A stretch of 64,000 bases of DNA from Paeniglutamicibacter psychrophenolicus (GCF_017876575.1 NZ_JAGIOE010000001.1:4506443-4570442), one strand, 5' to 3'; positions 1-7,896 are shown, numbered from the stretch's first letter. Numbers and translations are program-made. The notes: generated by a model from the letters alone, not told the origin.

Positions 1-148
1 CCAGAAGCGCGGCGGTTTCCTGCATTGCCTCCACTTCCTGGCGGACGTCCTGGGAGGCTTCGGCGTCCCGGAGCAGTTCCTCGCGTTCCGCATCATTCAG
101 GGCGTTCAGGGCGAAGCTGCCGGTCAGCTCGTTCTTCTGCTTGTCCAT
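1..148 (-). CDS. rskA: Anti-sigma-K factor RskA, N-terminal part (cut by window edge)
   Basis: Only the first 49 codons are inside the window. The start ATG overlaps the stop of the upstream sigma factor (TGATG), so the two are translationally coupled, as in sigK-rskA operons. The visible residues (MDKQKNELTGSFALNALNDA, then an Asp/Glu/Arg-rich stretch) match the acidic, helical N-terminal sigma-binding domain of RskA-type anti-sigma factors. The membrane segment and periplasmic domain expected for the family lie outside the window and cannot be checked. Identity rests on this short stretch plus the gene order. Confidence 0.75.
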   Translation of the reverse strand, partial: MDKQKNELTGSFALNALNDAEREELLRDAEASQDVRQEVEAMQETAALL

Positions 149-750
149 CACGCCACTCCCATCAGGTCTCGAAGTTTGTTCATTCCGTCGCGTATTCGTG
201 TTTTCGCGGTTCCCACCGGGATCTTGAGCAGCTCGGCCACCTCAAGGTGGGTGTAGCCGCCAAAATATGCCAGTTGGATGGCATCGCGCTGATTCTCGCT
301 GAGCTGCTCCAGGGCCCGGACCACGCGGCGGCCTTCATCGTGCGCGATCGCCGTTTCCTCAACGTCATCGTAGCTCGCCTGGAAGTCCTTGATGCCTTCG
401 CGCAGGTCACGGTCCTTGCTGGCTTGGCTGGCCCGAACCCTGTCAACCGCCCGGCGGTGCGCCAGGGTCAGCAGCCAGGTGATTGCCTTGCCGCGGGCCG
501 CGTCAAAGCGCGCCGCCTGCTGCCAGGCTTCGACAAACACCTCTTGGGCCACTTCCTCGCTTTGCGCCTGGTCCTTCAGGATCCGGCGAACCAGGCCGAA
601 GACCTGGGGTGCGTGGCGGTCGTAGAGTTCCTCGAAGGCGTTCTCGTTGCCTGCCGCGATCCGGAGCATCAGGTCTTCGGTGGAGGGCGCGGCGGTTTGG
701 TCCGTTCCCCCGGGTAGATGTGAGCTCATGCGATAAAGCGTCTCATGCAT
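148..750 (-). CDS. sigK: ECF-type RNA polymerase sigma factor, SigK-like
   Basis: A 200-aa sigma-70 family factor. Region 2 lies at about residues 35-98 (FEELYDRHAPQVFGLVRR, then EEVAQEVFVEAWQ) and region 4 at about 140-195 (LSENQRDAIQLAYFGGYTH, IPVGTAKTRIRDGMNKLR). There is no region 1 or 3, as in ECF factors. It is followed with a stop/start overlap by the anti-sigma gene and preceded on the same strand by a fasciclin lipoprotein. This is the set that in Mycobacterium forms the SigK regulon (sigK, rskA, mpt70/mpt83). The start could also be the Met at residue 8; neither has a strong Shine-Dalgarno sequence. SigK rather than another RskA-controlled factor is inferred from context. Confidence 0.85.
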   Translation of the reverse strand: MHETLYRMSSHLPGGTDQTAAPSTEDLMLRIAAGNENAFEELYDRHAPQVFGLVRRILKDQAQSEEVAQEVFVEAWQQAARFDAARGKAITWLLTLAHRRAVDRVRASQASKDRDLREGIKDFQASYDDVEETAIAHDEGRRVVRALEQLSENQRDAIQLAYFGGYTHLEVAELLKIPVGTAKTRIRDGMNKLRDLMGVA

Positions 751-835
751 GCCATTTCCGATCCCTCATCCCTTCTGGTGCGGCGGGAAAGAATTCTTCT
801 TTCCGTCGCGCCGAATCTCCCCGTCGAATCCGGAC

Positions 836-885
836 GACCGCTGGGGGCTGCCGATGGACGCGTCCATCGGCAGCCCCCAGCGGTC
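836..885 (-). terminator. Perfect 50-bp palindrome, probable terminator of the fasciclin gene
   Basis: Two 25-base arms (836-860 and 861-885) are exact reverse complements with no unpaired centre. The hairpin begins 32 bases after the fasciclin stop codon and lies before sigK, so it probably ends the fasciclin transcript and separates it from sigK. No clear T-run follows on the minus strand. A cruciform or protein-binding role is possible. Confidence 0.6.
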
Positions 886-916
886 TGTTGCCGTGCCCTT
901 GTGCGGGGTGCGGTGG

Positions 917-1606
917 CTACTTCTTGGCCGGGGGCATCAGCACGGTGTCCACCAGGTAGACGGTGGCGTTGGCGGTCTGGACGCCTCCGCAGATCACCGA
1001 TGCGCCGTTGACCATGAGCTTGTCGCCGCTGCCGGTGACCTTGAGGTCCTGTCCTTCGACGGTGGTGTGGCTGCCGGCGATGTCGCTCGGGGCGATCTGG
1101 CCGGGAACCACGTGGTAGGTCAGGATGTTGCTGAGCATATCGGCGTCGGCGACCACTGCCTTGAGGTCCTTGTCCGGGATGGCGGCAAATGCCTCGTCAA
1201 CCGGGGCAAAGACGGTGAACTCGCCGCCGTTGAGGGTGTCGACCAGGTCGACCTTCGGGTTGAGCTTGCCTGACACCGCCGCGGTGAGGGTCTTGAGCAG
1301 CGGGTTGTTCGAGGCTGCAACGGCCACGGGATCCTTCGCCATTCCGGCAACCGACCCCTCTCCACTGGGCACGGCCTTCGCGTAGGCGGCGCAGCCGGAG
1401 CCCACGAGGTTGGCTGCCGGGTCCATGGCCGACTCGCTGGCCATCGTCGAGCTGCTGGGTGCGGGCGCTGCACTGGAGGATGCCGCCGAGGAGGACGGTG
1501 CCATCGACTCGCTGGTCCCGGTGCCTGCCGAGCAAGCGGTCAGTCCCACGGTGGCAATCGCGATCAGTCCAAGTGCTGCGGAAAACCTGCTGTTCATGCG
1601 CTTCAT
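917..1606 (-). CDS. Fasciclin-domain lipoprotein (MPT70/MPT83-like)
   Basis: A 229-aa exported lipoprotein. A signal peptide ([20 protein letters not shown]) ends in the lipobox LTAC at about residues 22-25. A Ser/Ala-rich linker follows to about residue 60. A fasciclin (FAS1) domain occupies about 95-229, with the typical stretches [11 protein letters not shown] and [13 protein letters not shown]1 domains mediate adhesion or protein-protein contacts at the cell surface. AAGGAG lies 7 bases before the ATG. Its position upstream of sigK-rskA matches the mycobacterial arrangement in which SigK drives MPT70 and MPT83, so SigK control is likely but inferred. Confidence 0.9.
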   Translation of the reverse strand: MKRMNSRFSAALGLIAIATVGLTACSAGTGTSESMAPSSSAASSSAAPAPSSSTMASESAMDPAANLVGSGCAAYAKAVPSGEGSVAGMAKDPVAVAASNNPLLKTLTAAVSGKLNPKVDLVDTLNGGEFTVFAPVDEAFAAIPDKDLKAVVADADMLSNILTYHVVPGQIAPSDIAGSHTTVEGQDLKVTGSGDKLMVNGASVICGGVQTANATVYLVDTVLMPPAKK

Positions 1607-1684
1607 GTCATGCTCCTTGCTTGGCGTCGGCCTCCTGGGCCTCCGCGCCGTCCCGACCGCTTTTGGTTCGGGCTGTCATGGAGC

Positions 1685-1711
1685 ATTCGGTGCCGCGCGG
1701 CAAACGGATTG
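1685..1711 (-). promoter_or_regulatory. Candidate SigK-type promoter of the fasciclin gene
   Basis: On the minus strand CAATCC (1711-1706), a 15-base spacer and CCGAAT (1690-1685) resemble the mycobacterial SigK consensus CCATCC-N16-18-CCGAAT. It would give a 5' leader of roughly 70 bases. There is one mismatch in the -35 box and the spacer is one base short, so this is suggestive only. Confidence 0.35.
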
Positions 1712-1777
1712 GAATCATGCCAAGAAAGTTTTCCGCCAGCGAAAGGGATGCGATCCCGCTTGTCGGCGGACATGGAA

Positions 1778-1810
1778 GAAGCGGAGAAGATGTCTGTTCT
1801 TCTCCGCTTC
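1778..1810. terminator. Hairpin downstream of the 45-aa basic protein gene
   Basis: Arms of 13 bases (GAAGCGGAGAAGA at 1778-1790 and its reverse complement at 1798-1810) are separated by 7 bases. It lies 31 bases past the stop of the minus-strand small gene and is the likely end of that transcript. Confidence 0.5.
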
Positions 1811-1840
1811 CCTTGAAGATATCTCCAATCATCAAGTTGC

Positions 1841-1978
1841 TCAGTGTTTCTTGATGTGGGTTACCTGCTCGGTGTCTGACTCCGGTGCGTTCTTCGAGCG
1901 CTTCTCCGCGCGTCGCGCCTTGATCGACTTGCCTGCAGGCTTTTTGTGTTCGTGTCTATGTGGTGATTTGTCTGGCAT
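1841..1978 (-). CDS. Small basic conserved protein, 45 aa
   Basis: The 45-residue product begins MPDKSPHRHEHKKPAGKSIK and continues as a Lys/Arg/Glu-rich, probably helical or disordered chain ending in KKH. Short proteins of this kind (MPDK...H.HEHKK..GKSIK.KRAEK) recur in actinobacterial genomes without a known function. A purine-rich GAGAGG lies 6 bases before the ATG. It is transcribed away from the polyketide synthase gene and towards the fasciclin gene, with its own hairpin between. Composition suggests nucleic-acid or membrane-surface binding, but that is a guess. Confidence 0.7.
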   Translation of the reverse strand: MPDKSPHRHEHKKPAGKSIKARRAEKRSKNAPESDTEQVTHIKKH

Positions 1979-2138
1979 CAATTACCTCTCACCCTGGGGC
2001 GGGGATCGCTTATGACCGATGCTGGTCTCCCAAAAATCACGATACTCCTGAGCCCGCGCGGAATCCAGCATTTTTTGAAAATGCCCGGTTCCCCCCGTCC
2101 CGGCCTTCCAATTCACTGGCAGCTGCGGGCCTTAGCCC

Positions 2139-2167
2139 TTTACCGCGCCAACATCCGGCCATAGGCT
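2139..2167 (+). promoter_or_regulatory. Promoter of the type III PKS operon, probably leaderless
   Basis: TTTACC (2139-2144), a 17-base spacer and TAGGCT (2162-2167) precede the ATG at 2175 by 7 bases. There is no ribosome binding site, so transcription probably starts at or next to the start codon. Confidence 0.45.
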
Positions 2168-2174
2168 CGGCACT

Positions 2175-3314
2175 ATGCCGGTGATGCTCAGAACCATCCA
2201 AACAGCCGTTCCGCCCACCATCCTGTACCAAGACAAGGCCAGGGACGTTTTTGGTGCCCAACCCGGGTTGACCCGGTTGGGCCAGCGCCTGATCAACACG
2301 TCATTTGATTCCGCCCAGATCTCCACCCGGCACACCGCGGTCACCGAGTTCACCACCGAGACGGTGGCCGAGAACCCGCTGTTCTTCGATGCGGAATCCG
2401 GGCTCCTGCTCAGTCCCAGCACCAAGGAACGCAACGAGGTCTTTGTGGCCACCGCCCCGGGGCTCTACATCGAGTCGGCGCAAAAGGCCCTCGATGCCTG
2501 CCCCGACCTCGGCCCGGAGGATGTCACCCACGTGATCACGGTGTCCTGCACCGGCTTCTACAACCCCGGCCCCGACTACCAATTGGTCAGGGCGCTGGGC
2601 CTGCGCCCCTCCACGCAGCGCTACCACCTGGGATTCATGGGCTGCTACGCCGCGTTCCCGGCCTTGCGTGCGGCCAAGAGCTTCTGCGAGGCCGACCCGG
2701 ACTCCGTGGTGCTGGTGGTCTGCGCCGAGCTGTGCTCGATCCACGTGCGCAGCTCCAACGACCCGGACGCCATCATGGGCTCGGCACTTTTCGCCGACGG
2801 GGCCGCCGCGGCCATCGTCACGGCCCGCCCGCATTCCGGGGCGGGCCTGCGGCTGGACCACTTCGAGACAGTGCTGACCCCGGTGGGCGAGGAGGCCATG
2901 GCCTGGAACATCGGTGACGAGGGCTTCGAGATGGTCCTGGGGACCTACGTCCCGCACATCATCGACGACCACATCATTGGCGCCCTGGCTCCGTTGCTGG
3001 CCCTCGACGATTCGGTGGGCCCCGACTACGCGGACATCGAGCACTGGGGCATCCACCCCGGAGGCCGGGCGATCCTTGACCGCGTGCAAAAGCGCCTCGA
3101 ACTGAGCGACGGGCAATTGGTGCCGGCCCGCCGGGTGCTGAACGACTACGGGAACATGTCCAGCGCCACGGTGATGTTCGTGCTCAAGGACATCATGGAC
3201 GAAAACCTCTCCAAGGAATCGGCATCCGGCCAGCGTGTCTGCTCCATGGCCTTCGGCCCCGGGCTCACCGTCGAGACCGCGCTGATGACCCTCGACACCG
3301 GGCAGCGGGGCTAA
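2175..3314 (+). CDS. Type III polyketide synthase (chalcone/stilbene synthase family)
   Basis: A 379-aa homodimer-type ketosynthase. The catalytic triad is visible: Cys125 in VITVSCTGFYNPG, His294 in WGIHPGGRAI and Asn327 in DYGNMSSATV. The length is normal for the family. Such enzymes extend an acyl starter with malonyl-CoA and cyclise it to resorcinols, pyrones or similar. The two following genes (SAM methyltransferase, flavin hydroxylase) reproduce the srsA-srsB-srsC order of Streptomyces griseus, which makes methylated and oxidised alkylresorcinols and quinones. A membrane phenolic lipid is therefore the best guess for the product. Starter and chain length cannot be read from the sequence. 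Confidence 0.93.
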   Translation: MPVMLRTIQTAVPPTILYQDKARDVFGAQPGLTRLGQRLINTSFDSAQISTRHTAVTEFTTETVAENPLFFDAESGLLLSPSTKERNEVFVATAPGLYIESAQKALDACPDLGPEDVTHVITVSCTGFYNPGPDYQLVRALGLRPSTQRYHLGFMGCYAAFPALRAAKSFCEADPDSVVLVVCAELCSIHVRSSNDPDAIMGSALFADGAAAAIVTARPHSGAGLRLDHFETVLTPVGEEAMAWNIGDEGFEMVLGTYVPHIIDDHIIGALAPLLALDDSVGPDYADIEHWGIHPGGRAILDRVQKRLELSDGQLVPARRVLNDYGNMSSATVMFVLKDIMDENLSKESASGQRVCSMAFGPGLTVETALMTLDTGQRG

Positions 3315-3323
3315 GCCGACCAC

Positions 3324-4034
3324 ATGCAACGGGACATCGCGGCAATCGAGGAAATGGAGCGCCCCGACGCGGATCCCGCCCTGCTCGAACGCACCTACGC
3401 CCAGTTCCGGCTGGTGAACCTCGTCGTTTCCGGGTGGCGCGGCGTCTATGTGCGCCTGGTCCGCCCGCAGCTGCCGCGCCGGGGAACCGGCACCATCCTG
3501 GACATCGGATGCGGCGGCGGGGACATCGCGCTGGCGTTGCTGCGCTGGGCGCGGGCCGACGGCTACGACGTCAGGGTCCTGGGCATCGACCCCGACGCCC
3601 GCGCCCACGATTTTTCCACCCGGGCAGCGGCGTCCGCCGGGTGCGGGGAACCGGGGGTCGAATTCAGGCGCGCCACGAGCTCGGAGTTGGTGGCCGAGGG
3701 TGCAAGCTTCGACGTGGTTGTCTCCAACCATGTGCTGCACCACCTCGATCCCCCGCAGCTGGCCGGCGTCCTGGCCGACAGCCAGCGCCTCGCCCGGGGC
3801 CTGGCGATCCACAGCGACATCCGGCGCCGGCGCAGCGCCCTGCTCCTGTTCGGGCTGGCCACGTTGCCGCTGGCGGGTTCCTCCTACATCAGGCGCGACG
3901 GGCTGACCTCCATCCGGCGAAGCTACACCCGCGACGAGCTTTCGCGCGTGCTGCCGCCCGGTTGGCAAGCACACCCCCAGGGCCCGTACCGGAACCTGGC
4001 AATCTGGCACGCCGAGGCACGGATGGCACCATGA
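3324..4034 (+). CDS. Class I SAM-dependent methyltransferase of the PKS operon
   Basis: A 236-aa protein with a Rossmann-like methyltransferase domain. Motif I is TILDIGCGGGDIALALL at about residues 57-73, an acidic residue ending strand 2 is in GIDPDA, and SNHVLHHLDPPQL matches motif IV/post-IV. It starts 9 bases after the PKS stop and overlaps the next gene by ATGA. It presumably methylates a hydroxyl or ring carbon of the polyketide, as SrsB does in the Streptomyces pathway. Regiochemistry is unknown. Confidence 0.88.
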   Translation: MQRDIAAIEEMERPDADPALLERTYAQFRLVNLVVSGWRGVYVRLVRPQLPRRGTGTILDIGCGGGDIALALLRWARADGYDVRVLGIDPDARAHDFSTRAAASAGCGEPGVEFRRATSSELVAEGASFDVVVSNHVLHHLDPPQLAGVLADSQRLARGLAIHSDIRRRRSALLLFGLATLPLAGSSYIRRDGLTSIRRSYTRDELSRVLPPGWQAHPQGPYRNLAIWHAEARMAP

Positions 4035-5185
4035 TCGATGTGGCCATCGCCGGCGGCGGGCCCAGCGGCCTGGCCCTGGCGATCCTGCTGCTGGAATCCG
4101 GACACCGGGTGAAGGTGATCGAATCCAGGACCGCGATCGGCGAGCACTCCCGGGCCATCGGCATCCATCCCCCGGGCCTGGCGGTGCTTGACCGGCTGGG
4201 GGTCGGTGCCGATGCGGCGGCACGCGGGGTGGCGATCGGGCACGGGGTGGGCATCTCGCGCGGCCGGATCGTGGCCGAGCTGTCCTTCGGATCCATCGAC
4301 GCGGAGCACCGTTTCGTGCTCTCGCTGCCGCAAAACGACACCGTCGCGCTGTTGCGGGCACGGCTGCGCTCGCTGGATCCGCAAGCACTGGCAACCGGAA
4401 CCGCGTTCACTTCCCATGAGGTGCACGACGGGCGGGTGCTCGCGCACACGCGGGACGCCGACGGGAACCGGGACATCGTGCGGTGCCGCTTCCTCGTCGG
4501 GGCCGACGGCACGCGCTCGGACGTGCGCCGGGTTGCCGGGGTTCCGCTTGCCGGCCGCCGACTGCCGGACACCTACCTGATGGGCGATTTCCCCGAGAGC
4601 ACCCGATTCGGGTCCATCGCCGCGTTGTTCCTGCACGAGCACGGGATCACCGAGTCCTTTCCGCTGCCCGGCAACATGCGGCGCTGGGTGTGCTGGATCC
4701 GGGATTCGGAGACCGCGTCGCTGCCCGAGCTCATCATTCGGCGGACCGGGCACACTGTGGATGGGGACCGGAACTCGATGCTCAGCCGGTTCAAGACCGC
4801 AAACCTTGCGGTTCACTCCATGAATCCCGGGGACGTCCTGCTCATCGGGGACGCAGCCCACGAGATCAGCCCCATCGGAGGGCAGGGCATGACCCTTGGC
4901 CTGCTTGATGCAGCCGGCCTCGCAGGGATCCTGGATGCCGCATTGGGCGGGCGGATATCCGGGACCGGCCTCCGGGAGGAATTGGATGCCTTCTCCCGGG
5001 TCCGGTTGGCCGCGGCCCGCCGCGCAGCGCTGCAGGCTCACGTGAACATGGGGTTGGGCAGGCCGTTGTGGCGTCCGGCAACGGGTGTGCGCGATGCCCT
5101 GGCACGGGCCTTGTTTGCCTCGGACAGGTTTTCCGCCGCGGTTGCCTCCACTTTCACGATGACCCGCGGCCAGGGCGGCCGGTAA
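4031..5185 (+). CDS. FAD-dependent aromatic hydroxylase (UbiH/PHBH type)
   Basis: A 384-aa class A flavoprotein monooxygenase. The N-terminal dinucleotide-binding motif is AGGGPSGLALAILLLESG (about residues 7-24), ending with the ribose-binding acid in VIESR. The DG motif appears as FLVGADGTRSDVR and the FAD-ribityl motif as LLIGDAAHEISPIGGQGM. Its ATG lies inside the methyltransferase stop (ATGA). It likely hydroxylates the alkylresorcinol ring, leading to a quinol or quinone, by analogy with SrsC. There is no signal peptide, so it is cytoplasmic or membrane-peripheral. Confidence 0.9.
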   Translation: MIDVAIAGGGPSGLALAILLLESGHRVKVIESRTAIGEHSRAIGIHPPGLAVLDRLGVGADAAARGVAIGHGVGISRGRIVAELSFGSIDAEHRFVLSLPQNDTVALLRARLRSLDPQALATGTAFTSHEVHDGRVLAHTRDADGNRDIVRCRFLVGADGTRSDVRRVAGVPLAGRRLPDTYLMGDFPESTRFGSIAALFLHEHGITESFPLPGNMRRWVCWIRDSETASLPELIIRRTGHTVDGDRNSMLSRFKTANLAVHSMNPGDVLLIGDAAHEISPIGGQGMTLGLLDAAGLAGILDAALGGRISGTGLREELDAFSRVRLAAARRAALQAHVNMGLGRPLWRPATGVRDALARALFASDRFSAAVASTFTMTRGQGGR

Positions 5186-5396
5186 CCAGCGCTCCGGCAC
5201 TCCTGTTGAAGGGACGGCAGGCAAGACAACCGTTTGGGCGGTGCGAACCCGGCCAGGGGAAAAGTTCGAAGGCCGTGGACAAGTTCCGCAGTCCGGAAGG
5301 TGTTTTCTATCCACACAGCGGAACATTTTGGGTAGCTTTGGGGGATGGGGGTTTCCGGATGCGGAAAAGCCCGAGCGCCGAACCGAGGAGGAGACC

Positions 5397-6356
5397 ATGC
5401 AGGCACCACGCCCCATGCCTCCTGCCACGCGGTTCATCCCCGCCGTCCAAGCGGTCACCGAACGCTCCGGGGTCACCGTCGAGGTGGTGCCCCACAACCA
5501 GAACCTCTTCTGGGCCGTCGTGCGGACCCAGGCCATCGAGGTGGTTGGCCAGCGGTGCGGGGTGCTTCCCGTCCACGAATCCGGGCACAAGCTCGGCGTA
5601 CTCATGGCGCACATCGACAAGGCCATTCGTGCGGTGCGTTGCAACGCGGCGGAATCCGTCTTTTGCGACAATGTGCTGCTCGAGGGACATTTGAGGTTGC
5701 CCGAGGCGCTGGCACGGATGGGCTTCGAGGTCTCCGAGCAATTCCGGCCGCTGGTTGGAGCCCTCGCCGCCAGCGCCCTGCTGCGCGAAAGCATCGACGA
5801 CTTCCATTCCGAACTGACGATCACCACGGACGCCTCGCGCAGTTGGCACAGCCCGTTGATGGGCCACGGCTGGATCCTTGACTACGGCAGGGGCTCGTCG
5901 CCAACGATCAATGCCTATGCGGCCACCGGCAAGGAAATACTGCAAGGCGAATTGAACTCGATCCACTATGCCCTGCTGGATGCCAGCAGGTACCGCGAGG
6001 ATCTGTTCGCCGGACGGGTTCGTTTCCACATTCGATCCGATTCCCTCATGGCCATCGACCTGCTCAACAATCCGGCCAGCCACGCACGCAGCAGGTCGCA
6101 GGCGGCCAGGTCCATCGTGCACAAGATCCACGAGCTGTTATCCCGGTCAGAGGTTCGGTACAGCTGGGTCAAGGCGCACTCGGGCGATCCCATGAACGAG
6201 CTGGCCGACAGGTTGGCGCTGGTGGCCAGGCGTTGTTACGCGGCGGACATCACCACCGGCGAACGCCAGCGCTTGATGCTGCAAATCGCTGCGGAGGGCG
6301 TGGATCTGGGCAAGGTGCTGCCCTTGCGCACCGGCCGCTACTTCCAGTTCCAATGA
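5397..6356 (+). CDS. RNase H-fold protein with N-terminal extension
   Basis: A 319-aa protein. The start at 5397 is chosen because GAGGAGGAGA sits just before it; an in-frame start further upstream has no such site. The C-terminal part, about residues 140-290, has the RNase HI pattern: LTITTDASRSW (first Asp), GKEILQGELNSI (Glu), FHIRSDSLMAIDLLN (second Asp), SWVKAHSGDPMNELADRLA (His and last Asp). All four acidic positions are present, so RNA/DNA-hybrid cleavage is plausible. The first 140 residues show no motif I recognise. It follows the PKS operon after a 211-base gap and is probably a separate unit. Confidence 0.75.
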   Translation: MQAPRPMPPATRFIPAVQAVTERSGVTVEVVPHNQNLFWAVVRTQAIEVVGQRCGVLPVHESGHKLGVLMAHIDKAIRAVRCNAAESVFCDNVLLEGHLRLPEALARMGFEVSEQFRPLVGALAASALLRESIDDFHSELTITTDASRSWHSPLMGHGWILDYGRGSSPTINAYAATGKEILQGELNSIHYALLDASRYREDLFAGRVRFHIRSDSLMAIDLLNNPASHARSRSQAARSIVHKIHELLSRSEVRYSWVKAHSGDPMNELADRLALVARRCYAADITTGERQRLMLQIAAEGVDLGKVLPLRTGRYFQFQ

Positions 6357-6438
6357 CCTTCGTTCCGTCCATGGTCCCCGGCGGCTTCACAGTGGCGGGG
6401 GCGACGCGTTTGCGAGGGTTGCCACACCATCCATTTTG

Positions 6439-6454
6439 ATACCCCCAGGGGTAT
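6439..6454. promoter_or_regulatory. CsoR/RcnR-family-type operator
   Basis: ATACCCC-CA-GGGGTAT is a near-perfect palindrome with 7-base arms, closely matching the G/C-tract operators bound by CsoR-family (copper- or persulfide-sensing) repressors. It ends 66 bases before the ATG of the Cys-rich small protein. No CsoR-family repressor gene is present in the window. Confidence 0.5.
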
Positions 6455-6520
6455 GTGGAATCCTTGGTTCGGGCGTCATCCAGTCGGTCTTCGCCCTTGG
6501 ACTTCCCCTGGAGAACGAAT

Positions 6521-6694
6521 ATGTGTCGAGCAGTCACCTGCCGCAAATGCTCAAAGACCACCTGGGCCGGATGTGGACAACACGTCCAGCAGGTCATGAA
6601 ACACGTGCCGCGCACCGAACGGTGCAGCTGCGACCCGAACGCACCCAAGGAAAAGAAGGACAGCTGGTTCCGCCGGCTTTTCTCGGCCTGGTAG
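6521..6694 (+). CDS. Small Cys-rich protein with CxxC motif, 57 aa
   Basis: The product starts MCRAVTCRKCSKTTWAGCGQ and ends in a basic, Trp/Phe-rich tail (WFRRLFSAW). It carries six cysteines: Cys2, CxxC at residues 7 and 10, one in WAGCGQH, and two in RCSC. GGAGAA precedes the ATG. Short proteins with the TCxxCxKTTWAGCGQHV signature are widespread in actinobacteria and uncharacterised; the cysteines suggest zinc, copper or thiol chemistry. The CsoR-type palindrome upstream supports metal or sulfur-stress control. A longer in-frame start at 6455 would place the operator in the coding region and is unlikely. Confidence 0.75.
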   Translation: MCRAVTCRKCSKTTWAGCGQHVQQVMKHVPRTERCSCDPNAPKEKKDSWFRRLFSAW

Positions 6695-6719
6695 TCCCGG
6701 CCCAACGGCGAGATGAAAC

Positions 6720-6757
6720 GAAATTGCCGCCCCTGCAAGCGCACGGGCGGCAATTTC
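6720..6757. terminator. Bidirectional terminator hairpin
   Basis: Arms GAAATTGCCGCCC (6720-6732) and its reverse complement (6745-6757) flank a 12-base loop. It separates the plus-strand Cys-rich gene from the converging minus-strand nuclease gene. Confidence 0.65.
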
Positions 6758-6798
6758 ACGTTCGTCCCGGATGCCGGAACGGCGATTGGCGGACGGGG

Positions 6799-7785
6799 CT
6801 ACCGCCAACGCAATCGGGTGTCGGAGCTGCTGGTCTTGCAGGTGTAGCTCTTGCCGTTCTTCTTGCCGACGCCCTTGGCTCCCCTGTCGGCCTTCGCGCA
6901 GTAGGCGCCGGGCGACACCTGCTTGGGCTTGGCCACGCTGGTCGGCTGCTTCCCGGTCGGTGCCGCGGTGTTCTTCGGGGCGGGGGCCGGAGCCTTGGCC
7001 GCAACCACCTTGATCGGCGCCACCTTCGCGGCCTTTTGTTTCGGGCAGGAGTTGAGAACGCGCTTCATGGCGGCCTTCTCGGCAGCGGTCACCGAAAGTG
7101 CATACTTTTTCTTCACGCTGACTTGGGTGGCCACGTACTGGCAACGGAAAGGTTTGTGGGTCGGCAACCATTCGGCGGCATTGGCATCGCCCTTGGACCG
7201 GTTCGCGGAAGCCTGCGAAGCCATCAGGTTCAACGGGTCGTTGGCGACCGCCAGCCGCTGGTCCTGGGACAGCTTCTGGCCCCCGGAAATCCAGACGTTT
7301 TTCAGCGCAACCACGTGGTCGATGTCAACGGATCCGCTGTTCACCTTCCACTTGATCGTGGTTCCGGTGTAGGAATCCGCCAGGATGCCCGAGGCCAGCT
7401 GGCATTTCCTGGCGTCCTTGTACTTCACCTTCGACAGGTCTCGCTTGAGGGTGTCCTGGCGCTCGTCGCACTTGTTTCGATTGAAGTCTTTCCAACCGTT
7501 GCCGAACTTCTTGTTCCGGTCATACCCGGTAGCCGGCGCCTTGCCCTTGACCGGCAAGGTATTCAGGACGGTCATAGCGGAAGGGCCATCGAGCTTGGCG
7601 CCCGGGCGGGTCTTTGCGACCCCGGCTGGTGCCTTGGGCTTGGCCTTCGCGGCGGGAACGCTGATGGATGCCGAGGCACCGCTCGCAGCCTTCGGCGGTG
7701 CAGGTCCATCCATGGCGGCGGGGTCCACGACCAAGGAACCGGTCAGGATCAACACGGTGAGAATAAAGGAAATCAGGTGTTTCAA
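6799..7785 (-). CDS. Secreted HNH-family nuclease (DUF1524-like)
   Basis: A 328-aa protein with a signal peptide (MKHLISFILTVLILTGSLVV) and an Ala/Pro/Lys-rich linker. An HNH domain lies around residues 85-250: the DIDHVVAL motif at 154-161, then the N...KGD...W.P pattern (NDPLNLMASQ, RSKGDANAAEWLP). This is the arrangement of actinobacterial exported HNH/GmrSD C-terminal-like nucleases. The C-terminal 40 residues hold two cysteines (AYCAKADRG, YTCKTSSSD) and look like a small wall-associated or Excalibur-like domain. It probably degrades extracellular DNA, an inference from the family. It is transcribed in the same direction as the next gene but separated from it by a hairpin. Confidence 0.85.
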   Translation of the reverse strand: MKHLISFILTVLILTGSLVVDPAAMDGPAPPKAASGASASISVPAAKAKPKAPAGVAKTRPGAKLDGPSAMTVLNTLPVKGKAPATGYDRNKKFGNGWKDFNRNKCDERQDTLKRDLSKVKYKDARKCQLASGILADSYTGTTIKWKVNSGSVDIDHVVALKNVWISGGQKLSQDQRLAVANDPLNLMASQASANRSKGDANAAEWLPTHKPFRCQYVATQVSVKKKYALSVTAAEKAAMKRVLNSCPKQKAAKVAPIKVVAAKAPAPAPKNTAAPTGKQPTSVAKPKQVSPGAYCAKADRGAKGVGKKNGKSYTCKTSSSDTRLRWR

Positions 7786-7834
7786 ATCGCTCTTTCAAGA
7801 TGACTCAACGAGGCACAACGCCAAAGGTACATAC

Positions 7835-7877
7835 AAGCACCGGCCACCCACGCATTGAACGCCGGCGGCCGGTGCTT
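7835..7877 (-). terminator. Terminator of the sunset-domain gene
   Basis: Arms AAGCACCGGCC (7835-7845) and its reverse complement (7867-7877) lie 20 bases after the minus-strand stop codon, followed on that strand by a T-rich stretch. Confidence 0.65.
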
Positions 7878-7896
7878 CGATGGTTCGGAGACGGAT

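Noticed and set aside
2301-4394. 697-codon open frame on the minus strand
   Set aside because: It is antisense to the PKS and methyltransferase genes, has low-complexity Gly/Arg/Pro composition and arises from high third-position GC.
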